Source of the DNA: Paragyromitra xinjiangensis
Lineage: Eukaryota; Ascomycota; Pezizomycetes; Pezizales; Discinaceae
Direction of reading: 5' to 3'
NCBI GenBank assembly: GCA_038503065.1
Contig: JBCAMK010000002.1
Coordinates: forward strand, 806,001 to 870,000
Length of the DNA: 64,000 bases
Both the position numbers and the translations under genes were made by a program. Under the pieces are notes generated by a model that saw nothing but the letters and a program-made list of their open reading frames with translations, was not told the DNA's origin and ran no database searches. Of the stretch, positions 26,436 through 38,734 are shown in pieces (the stretch's first letter is position 1; each line of letters starts with the position of its first letter).

Positions 26436-26669
26436 CTATTTTGAGACTTGAACCAACTTGACATCCCTTTTGATCCCTAGCGCACCAAAGTGTAGCATCG
26501 CAACCACAATGTGTAAAGGAGTTTCTCCATCGAAAAAGCCGGTAGAAAGGCGGGGGGAAGTAGAAACATCTTGATGGCTTGCGCAATTGCGCAGGTGCGA
26601 TCCGAATACTCCAGTCCGGGGTTGGACGGCAAAGGAATCTCGCCGGCGAAGATGGTGTTGAAGTTGCAT
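26436..26669 (-). pseudogene. possible ankyrin-repeat gene relic
   Basis: One minus-strand frame contains DGETPLHIVVAMLHFGAL, which resembles the start of an ankyrin repeat (DGxTPLHxAAxxGH). Around it the minus strand between 26386 and 26980 has several overlapping open stretches in three frames, as expected for a decayed or frameshifted gene. No start, splice sites or further repeats could be joined. A chance match is possible. Confidence 0.2.
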
Positions 26670-27966
26670 GTAGAAAATAATTGAGGATGGCTATAGACGT
26701 CAAGTGGACCATGGATAGGAGATTTTGGCGCTCGTCGGGGCTCCATCCGGGATGCACATGATGGGAATTCGATGTTGCGCTGGTCGAATGGGGCGCTTGT
26801 CACAGCTGCAGAAGTCTGACAAGTTTGTGAAAGCGCTAAAAGAGTCAATTTCGATCGTTTGAAGATTGGTCGAGAGATTCCGTTGAATCGGAGATTCGCT
26901 GGGCCTGTTGCTGCAGGGCATCGCTGGCGGGCTATTCGAGTGTACATGTGGAGTTGCATCAGCGAGCATGAGCCAAACACGAAGTCGCTTTTTATTTATT
27001 TATTTTTCATATTATTTTTTTTCTTGCGCCTCCTATGTAATTCCCACTTATAGCCATTTTGCTCCATATGCTGTGCGCACTTAAGTTTCGAGTTATGGAA
27101 CAATCAGGGGAAACTCCTGTCCATCTGGATGATCGTTGGACAATCGATCGACTGATGACAAGCGGTCCATAGTAATTCCGGTGGCCCCGCCAACCAGGGA
27201 CAGCCATGTCTTTTTTAGGCGCATTGGCCAGTGTTTGGGTCTGTCTGCCCCGTAACTCGCCCACGCCATCTTTAGCACCCAGCTGCGGTAAGCCCAAATC
27301 TGCGCAGCCATGCACTGGCGTGTCAACACATTATGGGCTCAACCTGCAGCTATAGTTGACCTACGAGCTTCGATCTGAGGTGTTTGAGACTCGTCTGTTT
27401 CGCATCACTCGGTCACGCCTTGCTCTTCCTTTTTTCTTCTCTCGAGATTCTGTGATATACTTAAACCCATGTCATGCAGATTTCCACTGCATAACTGCGC
27501 CGATTAATCTACTCTTCTTAGAGAACGCTCTGCATATACGCTCCGACCCTACTAAGAAAAAAAAAGCCGCGAGAAAAAAACATTCCCAGAATTCAAAGAA
27601 CAAACACCGATCTATCTCGTACATGATGATGAAAAAGGTCGACCTAGCTACTATAAAACTTGATGAGGACCAACCTGATTCCCTTCTTTCAGCACCCACG
27701 GCAAACACCTTTAGAGCACTCATCCGAGTTACTCTTCTAGTAGTAGTTGTTTGTCTTAGAATGTCCTGGAAAGCACTACTGCATCCTGTACCTATTTTCA
27801 CATTCTCGACTACGCCAAACTCACACTTGCCACTAGTACGCTTTTTGATCTGTTGTATCTTACTACCGTTGGTATGTGGCCTTAAAAAGGACGTGACTGC
27901 CCACTTCGTATAACTAACCAGAACACACGCGAGCAGGCTCCTCTGTATCTATTCGCATCAATAATC

Positions 27967-30823
27967 ATGGGTTCCTTTTATATGTTCACCCAGATGGCTT
28001 CCAAGCTGAAGAAGGTATGCTTTTCAAATATATTATACAATCTACTAGTACGCAGAAAGCTAATTTCTAATTTCTACCCACAGACGGGAGGGAAAGTTAA
28101 AAAATATCTCTCCGGCGCATCAGCCAGCACCACATCTCTTGTACCGGAAGGTACCGAAAACGCATCTACTCCTACCCAGGAAGTTCAGGATGCTTCGGTT
28201 CCTGAGCTAGAGGTTGCGGCCGTCGAGGCTGAGGTCTCAGTTCCAGAGGTCGAGAAGGTTACAGAGCCTGAGACTCCTCAAGTCTTGATCTCCGAACCGG
28301 AAGTCGAGAAGGTGGAGCCAGAAGCTGTTGAGAATGTCGAAATTCTCGAGTCAAAGCCAGCTGAGCCCACCGCAGCTCCAGAGCCAGTCGAGGAAGTTGC
28401 AATCGTCGAGGCAGAGGTAGAGAAGGTCGCAGTCTCAGAGCCTGAAGCTGTCGAGGCTTCTGTTCCAGAGCCAGAGGTTGTCGAGGCGTCTATTCCAGAG
28501 CTAGAGGTTGCCGAAGTGTCCATTCCCGAGCCAGAAGTCCTCGAGGTTCTTGTTTCGGAGCCTGAGGCCGAGGTCGAGGTCGAGGTCGCAATTACTGAAC
28601 CAGAGGTCGAAGAGGTCTCGATCCAAACTGAGACTGTTTCGGCTCCCGAGCCAGAAGTTGTTGAGGTTGCCACCCCAGAACCGGAAGTTGTTGAGGTCTC
28701 AATCCCTGAGCCGGAAGTCCTCGAAGTTTCGGTCCGAGAGCCGGAGATCGCCGAAGTTACCGAAGTCACCATTCCAGAGCCAGAAGTCCTCGCAGAGCCG
28801 GAAGCCATTGAGGTTGCCATCCCAGAACCCGAAGTCGCCGCACCAGAACCGGAAATCGTTGAGGTTGCTGTCCTAGAACCCGAAGTCGCTGCACCAGAAC
28901 CGGAAATCGCAGAGGTCGCTGTTCAAGAGCCAGAGGCCATCGTTCAAGAACCAGAGGTCGTCGAGGTCTCAATCCCTGAGTTGGAAGTCCTCGAAGTTTC
29001 TGCCCCTGAAGTCGTCGAGGAGGTCGTCGAGGAGGTCGTCGAGGAGGCCGTTGAGGCTTCAATCCCCGAGGCTGAGGCCGAAAAGGCATGCATCCAGATC
29101 GAGATGGTCGAGATGCCCGAACCTGAAGTCATTGAGATCTCAATCCCTGAGTCGGAAGCTCTCGATGTAACAGTTCCAGAGGTCGAAGAGGTTGCCGTCG
29201 AAGAGGTCGTCGCAGAGGTAATCGTCGAGAAGGCTATCGAAGTTGCCGTCGAGGAGGTCATCGCAGAGGTAATTGTCGAGAAGGCTGTTGAGGTCGTCGA
29301 GGAGATCGTCGAGGTCGCCGAGGAGATTGTCGTCGAAGAGGTTGTTGCAGAGGTAATTGTCGAGAAGGCCGTTGAGATCGTCGAGGAGATCGTCGAGGTT
29401 GCCGAGGAGGTTGCCGTCGAAGAGGTTGCCGTCGAGGTTGTTGCAGAGGTAATTGTTGAGAAGGCCGTTGAGGTCGTCGAGGAGGTCATCGAGGAGGTCA
29501 TTGAGGCCTCAATCCCAGAGACAAACACAGTCGAGAAGGTTCGTTCACACATCATTATTTACATTGAAGATAATCAGACGCTAATAATCACTTCAGATTG
29601 AAACCATTTTCAACGCCGCAATGCTCCCACGTTTCCTGTCACAGATGCCACTAGTCGAAGAGGAGGAAGTCGACGAAGTCCAACCATTGAAATTCCAGCA
29701 AAAGTCACTCCCAGCAATCGCACCAACCGAGTTCGTCGAACCAATGGTAGCCGGATCAATGCTCGCCGAGGTCAAAGAAGAGCTAGAAGCTCTCCTGGAA
29801 GAGACCAGAGTCCCAGAGAAGGAAGTCAAGCAGCTCTGCACATATCAATCGGTTGAATCACTTTCATCCTCATACCGCGACTCTTCAACTTGCTCCTCCT
29901 CCGACAACGGCGAAGACATCGAAAGCAACACCGAGGAAGTCCCAATTGAGAGCGAGAGCGAGGCAGAAGAGAAATCTGCTCCGATTGTCGCCGCTCCTGA
30001 AAGGCCTCGCTCATGCCCTCCTATGGGTATCAGCCAGAAGTACAGCATCCGTGAAATCAGAGATCCTCGTCTACAGGCTGTTCAGAGATGGACACAGCAA
30101 TCTGAATCGCTCGCTATGGCCGAAGAACCCTCGACTAGCTCTGACTCTGAATCTCACTCTGAGGAAGGTGACTACGACTACGATTTGGAACGAAGCCCCC
30201 CGCTCAGCCCTATCTCTAGCGCTCACGAAAGCGAGAATGAATGGAGCTTGGACAAGATGCCAACCGTCATCCTTGAGGAAGTTGCTGAGACGGAAACTGA
30301 GACTGAGACTGAGACCGAGACTGAGACCGAGGTTGAAGCCCAGGTTGAGGTTGAGGTTGAAGCGGAAGTTTTCAAGAACGAATTGACAGTTCTACCACCC
30401 CCTCTAGAAGTACAAGTACAATCGGAAACATCTAAGGAAATCATCTCTGCCGAGGCATTCACCAACTACAGCCCATTCATGACTTCATTCGTTATGACCG
30501 AGGAACTACCAATGCTTGCACCTGTAGAGCTCAAGGAGATTGCAACCGAGAAAGTCGAAATCGCCATCCCCGAGGCTATCAAGGAGATTGAGACCGAGAA
30601 GATCGAGATCGTCATCCCCGAGGTCACCCCGGAGATCGAGACCGAGAAGATCGAAATCATCATTCCCGAGACCGTCGAGGAGACCGAAATCGAGACAGTC
30701 ATTGTTTCGGTACCCGTCAAGACAAAGGTGGTGCAGGTACAGAGGAAGAGGTCTCAGAAGAGAAAACTCCCGATGAAGCAGCGTTTGAGGAATGCGAAGA
30801 AGAGATGCAGCAAGAAGAACTAA
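27967..30823 (+). CDS. large acidic Val-Glu-Pro repeat protein of unknown function
   Basis: Not a family I recognise. Three exons with introns at 28015-28083 (69 bp, a multiple of three, so reading through it also stays open) and 29539-29596; about 909 aa. The N-terminus (MASKLKKTGGKVKKYLSG) is basic and could be amphipathic. Residues from about 40 to 510 are degenerate tandem units of 9-11 residues such as PEPEVVEVSIPEPEVLEVS. These turn into runs of VEEVVEE and AVEVVEEIVEVAEE that could form coiled coil. Exon 3 continues with mixed acidic sequence, a TETETETETE run encoded by a GAGACT-type microsatellite (about 30285-30340) and PEAIKEIETEKIEI-type repeats. It ends in a basic tail (KRSQKRKLPMKQRLRNAKKR). 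No signal peptide or membrane segment. Start choice: first ATG of the frame; a second at 27994 is possible. Confidence 0.75.
30285..30345 (+). repeat. coding GAGACT/GAGACC microsatellite
   Basis: Hexamer array inside exon 3 of the acidic repeat gene, translated as alternating Thr-Glu. Length changes in whole units keep the frame. Confidence 0.7.
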
Positions 30824-33800
30824 TAGAGAAAATTAAACATTTCCTTTCAGGTTCATCATATCATCATGTTCGTTTGTCTACCCATCGGTACTTGTTTTCA
30901 TTTGTTTCATTTGCATGCATTTTTTTGTTTGATATTTTTTTGTTTTACAGTTTGGCGGTTTGGGTGCATTCGAGATGTGGATTACGTTTTTTTTTGATGA
31001 CGCTGGGCAGTCGGGTTTGGGGTTTTCGCAAGTTGTGGATTTCGTCAGTAGGGGTCTGGATTTCGCTAGTTGTGGGTTTCAATTGGGTACAAAAAAAGGA
31101 GTCTATTTAGTGCAATTTATTTCTCGTTTAAACAATAAAGTGTCTTCTACATTACACATTCATTCTATTGAAGCTTCGAATCAATCACGATTCAATTGCG
31201 ACCCCCCCCAGGAACACGAGCCCCATCACATGGATCCTAGAACACTCATAAGCAACTCGGGTTTTTACTAAATACTCTGGGTCGCGACCGGCACAACTTT
31301 AACTATGATCCAACTAATCGAATATAATGATAGGTTTCATATCATATCCTGGACACTTCGGCAACAATATATCAAATAGCTTGGTCGCAGAAAACAGGAA
31401 TTGCAACCGCGCAATCACTCCACGAATTCTTCAAGGGAAAAAAAAGAATACTCAAAACAAACAAACAAAGACGGGCTCTCTTTGGACTAGCTGGCGGATT
31501 TCGTGTGCTGCGGCTTGTAGCTCAGCCCGCCATCCTAGATTTTAATTGCCGCCTGAGTAAGTAACATGCAGATATTCCTCTTCTCCTAGGGGTGAAGCTG
31601 AAACGTTAAGAATCCCTGTTGATCAGTAGCCAACGACAACTCAAACCCCCCCATCACATTGAATTATCACGAAAGCTGACGACATTTAACTATCTGGGTT
31701 GACCGGAGATAATTCATAGTCTAATCTACCGCCAACCCTTTGAGCTGGAGAAACCCGGCAATCTGCCGTGAAAAATAGCCCATAGTATCTAGGGGTATAT
31801 ACACTTGCTTAGACATTCCTAGATTCCAAGGCGCCCTGTCCTGCTGTACCATCTTCGTACCCCTAGGCCTAGCACAACTCAAGCTATTCTCTCTCGTCAC
31901 TAACATTAGTGTGCATGCGAATGGATGTTATAAACCGTTTAGCGATAGTGGCTTTGTCGTGTTGACCCGCCGTTTTAATCGGTTGGCCGTATACATACCG
32001 TCGATTTAGTCTCGGTCAATTGGCACTTTGGGTAAACACAGGTACATGGAGCTAAGTATCAATCCGTACTCAAATACGTCGCGCTTATACTCGTGACCAC
32101 TCCACAGAACGCTAGAGTGCTGAATCGCAAGTCTCGAAATGCAAGATAAATCTAATTCCGATGATCGGTTTTTCTTTCTTCCTTTCTTTTGTTTTTTTTC
32201 CGGGCCCCTTATTTTGGTTGGTTAGTTGTTCCGGAATTTTTCGTGGGGTACAGCGGCCCCGCAGAGAAGAGACCAGCAAAAACTCTCCCCAAGACCCCGC
32301 GCTACACCGCTGCACCGCATCGCACTCGTTTTCTATTCGATCGCCCCACAAGTATCCGCCATCACCTCTTCTGGTTTCTTGGGGTACATGACTAGCGCCA
32401 TCTCGATGGCTCGCGCCGAGAAATGTCAGAAAAAGTCTTGAAATCATACGAGACCAAAAACTGGGGTTAAAAGGTCAACCCTACTGCGGTAGAGATTGGG
32501 CGGAAGACTGCAGACGGGATCGTACTGGCCGCAGATGTTGCCCAGAGGAGAAGAATTCCTGTCTCGAAAGGAAAAGGAGAAGTGGTCACGCGCCCACAAA
32601 ACCTCCCAACAAGTTGTGCTTTCTGCCACGGTTGCTGCCGGGTGTTGGCGGTTGACTGGGGATCAAAAAGTCCAGACCGTGGAAATGCTGTCTGTGCAGA
32701 ACGCTCAAACTGGATGCTACCGCCGATGGCAACGGCGTGTCGTTATAGCGCATATCCCGCTTAAGTCACGACCTAGTCTCTGCTAGATGACTGGGGAATT
32801 TGGATTTGGGGTAAACTAAGCTTGAATTGATAGATTTCCATAGCTTACGCTTGAGGCCCACTTTACCCCTAGGACTAGTTGAAATTGACGTGGTTTGATT
32901 ATAGGAATCATGAAAACCTCTTGGTAATCACGATACGTCACTCGGTAAATCTCGATCGCAAGCTAGAAGATCAATAGCACGAAAAGCTCGATTCCACATA
33001 TACACTTCGTTGTTAATCCTTCATGCTGAGATATCTTACTAATTCATCTAGTGTGGGTGGTCAAAGAATAATTCCTTTACCAAAATAAGGGTAGCAGTAC
33101 CTGCGTGTATGATTTATCTATCTATCTACTACTATAGGGCCATTTCTACATGTGGTGCACACGCCTTAGATTTTTGTAGATAAAATGTCAAAATTTAACC
33201 TTAAGTATTTTTAGGGGGAGAACTCCGACGGATCTTCAGTGTAACCGTTCTTCCTTGTCACGAAACGTTTCGATATATAATACCATGATATAATCAAAAC
33301 ACAAACTTCGATGCGTGGCTCGGCGCACATATGTATCGACATCACGTTTCGACATCACATAAAGACCAAAACGCACACCAAACACTATTATTCCTCATGT
33401 AGCAGATCAAACGAATTATCGTATACCGGTAGCGAGAAACCACCTGGTCCCCAGCTTTTCGAACCTGACTTTCGAATCCAACTTTGCATAATTGAGTCGA
33501 AATCGATCGAGATATACTCGCGTACGTCTATCGTGCATACGTGACCAAGTTTTTAGAACATGTGAGTTAATAGACCAGCATCGCAGCTGCATACCCTACC
33601 TGGACCTTTCTCGCGTAGCACTAAATACCCCACACGGCAGGTGCAGAATGTGATGCTCGTCGGAAGGACTAAACAAGTGATTGAAGTTGTTTACACCGCG
33701 GAACATAAGGCTGCATGCACTGTTTTTTTTCCGGATATCCGGGTTGGGGAAAGCTTTTTCTGGGGGGAGTTTTAGGGCTCGGTAAGGCGCAGTGTAGGAT

Positions 33801-35814
33801 GCAATGCTTTCCGTATGCATATATATTAGATATTCAGGAATCTAGCGAACTTCGGAATCTAGAACATACAGAGGAAGTATAGATAGGCTAATGGAGTACT
33901 CAGGGTCGCTTAAGTGTGTATCTGGGGTTCACGAAATCTGTGTCTTACTCGCAAAACGTTATTTTCAGGATCTAGCCGAAATCCGGGATGGGGTTGGTCG
34001 TCATCCTTCAGCTGCGGCGAGGGAACCCTCAGCTAGGGCTGGGAGCAAGACTAGGAAAAACAATTTTCCGGTAGCGGACAAAGCCACATCCATTAAACCC
34101 TAGTATCATTTAATATCCGCGGAAGTATCACGGGATTATCATTCCTCCGCGGATACCTCACCAACACTTTTTTTTAATGGGCTGATGCTATGCTTGTGCA
34201 CGGTTGTTGGATTATTCGGATGAGCTCCCACTTGGTGGCCTGACGGCCTACAATGGCCGGTGCTGCTTGCTGTCTAGTAGAATATTATGTTGCTTTGACA
34301 TTCATCATCATCGGGAAAATTCGGCGGTAAAAGTATTTCTGTATCATCTGACGAGGTTGGAAAGCCTTTGGGGCATGGCTTAGTCCGTGATGGTTGGTGA
34401 TTACCTGGAACTTTGCACCAATATGAGAAACCTGGCTTAGTGAGACAAGAGGACGGGAGATCTGAGAGTGTGGAACCGCCAAGTTCGCTACTGCCGTCGA
34501 CGGTCCAACGGGTGTGGCGTTAGAAACAACTTATTGATATCTGTGATTTTTTGTTCTATGCCGCGTTGCTGTAACAGCAGCGCACTGAGGAAAGCGATAA
34601 TTGTCGTAGTTAGAAGGGGGGTAGTTTAAAAGAGATAGGGACGAATTTTATAACTCCTTTTTGGGTGTTCACAATTGCTACCTAGTTGCCTGCTCTTGAT
34701 AAAGGCGACCATGTCGCATGAACCTTGTCAGCTACGTAGTGGCCGGGAGTTGTTGATCGTCATCAGGGGGTTTGTAGACATACAACATGGTGCTGCCCTG
34801 ATTCAAGGTGATAAGCTTTAGGTAGAAACAAACTGCTAAATGGCGGATGAGTTGGAGCAAATTTTTTCTCAAATTTCATACCATTGTGATTACTCGGGGG
34901 CGAGGCTGTAAACCAGGGATATCTCCTGGAAAGCAAAGATATCTGGTTTGTCGGGAGTGCAAGGGGTACGTCGCGTCGTAAGTCTTAGCGTCGTCTGGGA
35001 CACTCCAAATACAGCATTTTGACCAGGATGTTGGACCGCCCAGCGAATCCAAGATTGTTCCGGTAGCAAGGGCTTCGGCTGGGCATGGTATAACCTCGCG
35101 TGGCTACTATCTTGATAGGGTTAGCTAGGACCTCGCCACCTTTTCTCATCCCTTTTCATCTCTTTTTGTTTCTCGAAAATCAATCCGCAACATATTACCA
35201 CGTTAATATCTCAATGACTACCAAACAGAATTGCCGAGATGTATGATCGTCGTAGGGATGCGCATATGAGTTATCATGCTTTCTAGAAGCATGATAGGCT
35301 CAAGGCGGAACTGGACCATGATCGCTCTAGAAGCCGCAAATTTTTTTCAATATCTGAGACAGGAGGACCGTGAAATGATAGTGTTGATAGCGTTCGTTGC
35401 GGGTCCTTCCCTGCAAAGAAATTGACAGAAGCACATGCTTCCGGCCTGCTCTTTGGCTTATTTCTCCTTGGGACCTGACCAAAAGGCCGGGAAGCTCTCA
35501 GATATTTTGTATGACTCCCCCTGGCGGGACATATATCATGACCTCGGGACTGTTCCGAACTGCGAGATATCTCTTTCATCATTGACTATTGACATTCAAC
35601 TAGCGATTAACCTTGCCCAAATCTTCCCTTTAACATCATCACTTTTTAATTAACTGCAGCTTATTACAGGGTATCAGTTTCCCCTTTCGACATCTGTGTG
35701 ATATACGGTAAGAAATCTCCTTTTTTTGTTTTAGCTATGGCGGTTCTTAGTTTTTTTCGACCGAATAAAATGGCCTTTGATACTTAATGCTAATCTAATT
35801 GTTGAATATTTAGT
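30824..35814. other. gene-poor stretch without recognisable genes
   Basis: About 5 kb. It has a T-rich 3' region after the acidic repeat gene, a TATC microsatellite (about 33117-33130), and paired arms ATCCGCGGA/TCCGCGGAT about 30 bp apart (around 34114-34154). Somewhat GC-richer sequence at 32190-32760 has overlapping open stretches on both strands but no domain. The final 200 bp before 35815 likely hold the exporter promoter. An ...ATATTTAG just before the ATG could be the end of an intron in the 5' leader. Confidence 0.45.
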
Positions 35815-38734
35815 ATGGGAGATACATCTTTAGGGCGAGAAACAAAGCCCAGAGAGTTCGCGCGGAGCATCATCAATGTGTTCCAAGCACTCTATCGGAG
35901 TATTGTTGCGTCGCCTAAACGCAACAAACGTATCTTTAAAGTCTCCTTGACCCTGACAATGGCTGTAGCCTTTACGCTACCTCCTATATTTGCCAATTTC
36001 CACGGAACAAATCCGTTCTTACTTGGAACAGTTGTGAGTTTGCACATGAATCACCTTGCTATTCGTCATCTTGATACTAACTGATTTCGTTGAATAAAGG
36101 CCATCTATCTTTTCCCCGTCAAAACTATCGGCGGTCAGCTTGTATCTACTGCAATAGGTTTAGCTGGTGTCTTATTCGGAATAGGATACGCCAACTTAGT
36201 CCTCTTCCTCGCGCGATTGATCCAATCCACAAACCCGGAGAATATAACACTTGGCCGACGAGGGATTCTTTGGGGATCTTTAATTGCCGTAGCAGTAATA
36301 TGCGGCTACATCCGCTCCAAATTCCCACGCTTCAACCTTGGTACCATTCTCTGCATGGTAGTTAACATGTTTGCCTTAATCCGGGGGATTAACCATTTCG
36401 AGTCCTGTTTCCACAACTTCTTCTACGTCATGATATTCGGAGCATGTGTATCTCTCCTAGTATGCTTCGCCGTATATCCTGAAGACCATTCTTCAATCCT
36501 CCGCGACGATATGCTCCACGGCATACAGGAAGCGCAAAACCTAATGGAAGCTGTCCGGTACGCCATGAAATTCGATTCCGGCCAGGAAATAAACATCGCC
36601 CCGCTCAAAGAAGCGCATGCCAAGATCCACGCCTCGTTGCGTGAGGCAGGTTACGAGATATCGGTTTCTAGAATCCCGTCTTCTGCTTTCGTTCCCTTTG
36701 ACACGGCTTTGGCTAGACTGGTTTCTTTGGGTAGGATTTTTAATTCTGCTATGCGGAGGAGGAATCGGCTATACCCGAGTCTTCGCCGCCGGTTTGAAGA
36801 TGTTTTCCCGTCTGCGAATAAGGAGTTGGAAGGTTCGTCGGTGGTTGTGGAGGAAACGCCGGTTGATGCGAAGCAGGCTGTTGAGCAGACTTTCGTTGGC
36901 ATGATGGGGCTTTTTGGCGCTATGGAGTTGAGGGTTCAGGAAATGTATCGTGGGCGGGATGTTGTCTCAGTTATTGATCATGAGAAATTCGCGGCGAAGG
37001 TGGATGAGATTCCGGGGAGGTTTGCGTCTGAGATCGAACGACGGACGGTATCAAGTACGAAGGAACTCGAAGAAGCAGCATTCAGAGATCAGATCAATAC
37101 AGTTGTTTTGGATATGTTTGATGTTGTTACAGACGCGGCTAGAGTTATTGAGGGTATTGAGAAACGGAAGCTAACCCTTTGGTTTCCGAGGAAACTTTAT
37201 CCTGGTAAGCTAAGCCTTCCGGTGATCTACCGTCTAGATTGCTAACTTTGAAATTAAAGATGCCAGGGCTGAGGAAGAAGCATCTCGTCGTGCGGCCCTA
37301 GATCAAGCCGATCATGGTCTAATACTTCTTAGGGAGGCGACAACTCCCCTAGATCGCATCGGGATATTTCTATCTGATCGTCTCCTCTCTCTTCGAAGTT
37401 CTCGACATATCAAATACGGCATCAAGTTTGCCGTTGTTATGGGGTTGATATCTCTACCTGCTTTTATCGAAAACTGGTATGTGTGGTACGAAAACCTCCG
37501 GGTTCAGTGGGCTCTCATTTCCGCTATGATAGCGATGGAAACAACTCGAGGAATGACGTTCCGCACGGCTGGGATGAAACTTGCTGGTGCATTGATGGGA
37601 GGTTTGGCGGCGTGGATCGTTATGCAGATTGGAGGGGGTTCCTTCTATGTCTCAATTGCTCTTACTACTATCGTTGGTGTCATTGTGGGATGTCTTGTTA
37701 TGAATCCTAAGTTTGTCAAGGCTGGTACAGTGTTAGCATTGGCGTACAACGTTATCCTTGGCGTGGCAACTGTCTTTCCTGACCATGGTGCTACATCTTC
37801 TGCTTTCGCTAGGAGGATATTGACGCTGCCGGTGGGTGTCATAGTAGCGATGATAGTCCATCTTACGCTATTTCCTTTTAGGTCTAGGGTTGTGCTTGCG
37901 AAGGCACTCTCGCATTCTCTCGACTGGCTTCATCATCTCTTATTTGCTATTGAAGCTAGTTCGCAGTATCCGCACCTTCAAGATAAATTCGATGATATGG
38001 CAAAGAAGGCTGGGAGGAGAGTCCATTTTGCGAAGCTGCTCTTGCCAGCTACTGTGTACGAGGTTTCTTTGGCGGGACATTGGCCTTACGAAAGGTTTGA
38101 GAGGATTCTTGAAAAAGTGATAGACGTGATGATTTTGGTTGTTGGTGAAAACGAAGGCGTGCCGGTAATGGCTAGATCGGGGACTTGTGAGAGGCTAAGA
38201 TTGAAGCTGGTTAGTCTCCTAATTTTTGAATTGAAGTGTGCTGAGCTAATATTCTGCTTTTTTGATAGTTGGCATCTCTGTGCAACGACCTACTTGTGAT
38301 TTCTCATACCCTCAGTGCCAGACTGTTCATGCCTAGGAATGAATCGCTTTCGACATCGGTTCTGAGCGAATACCAAACTTTTCTCTCAGCCAAAATCATG
38401 GCCGAGGAGGTTCCTGTAGTGCGCAATTTTTCAGACTTGGGAAGATTATCTGATGTATGTCCCTCCCTAGGGCTTGACTTGTTTATGGAGTGGTTACTAA
38501 CTAGTTATACAGTTGGTCCACGAAATGAATCTTCTTCGTGAAGAGGTGGATGAACTCATCACTGAAACACAATGTCCAAAGAGGGGCCTCTTGCCGCAGT
38601 TATCCTTTATCGTCAAGAAGTCCCGACCACCTACACCAGTACCAGACGAAGAAGCTGCACTCGAACAAGAAGATGATGGGTCTTCACATAGACCACTAAG
38701 TAGAGCGGTTTCACTTCCACCAAACATGCCATAA
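35815..38734 (+). CDS. aromatic acid exporter family / BRE4-like (DUF2421) membrane protein
   Basis: Integral membrane protein of the fungal group that includes yeast Bre4 and fusaric-acid-resistance-like exporters (FUSC/ArAE folds, DUF2421). It is probably an exporter of organic anions, but the substrate is unknown. Five exons with introns at 36034-36099, 37205-37259, 38210-38268 and 38455-38512; the coding total is 2682 nt (893 aa). Two membrane halves are visible. The N-terminal half has about six helices, including VSLTLTMAVAFTLPPIFANF and FYVMIFGACVSLLVCFAVYP. A soluble helical middle of about 290 residues follows. The C-terminal half has about six helices, including WALISAMIAMETTRGMTFRT, where the FUSC-type motif sits, and VGVIVAMIVHLTLFPF. 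The Pro-rich acidic C-terminal tail should be cytosolic. All splice junctions restore continuous helices, so the gene looks intact. Confidence 0.88.

Larger units (their letters stand above)
19114..27966. other. 8.9 kb gene desert
   Basis: No convincing gene. It holds a short interstitial telomere-like run (23870-23886), a GGT-rich microsatellite (about 22129-22156), a T-rich tract (about 26990-27022) and an ankyrin-like relic (26436-26669). Stops are dense, and no transposon protein motif was found. The last 600 bp before 27967 (an open but featureless 185-codon stretch from 27356) is probably promoter and leader of the acidic repeat gene. Confidence 0.5.

Noticed and set aside
27356..27913. 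Open stretch of 185 codons upstream of the acidic repeat gene
   Set aside because: Starts with a non-ATG codon, has no domain or coherent composition, and contains poly-A/T tracts; more likely promoter and leader.
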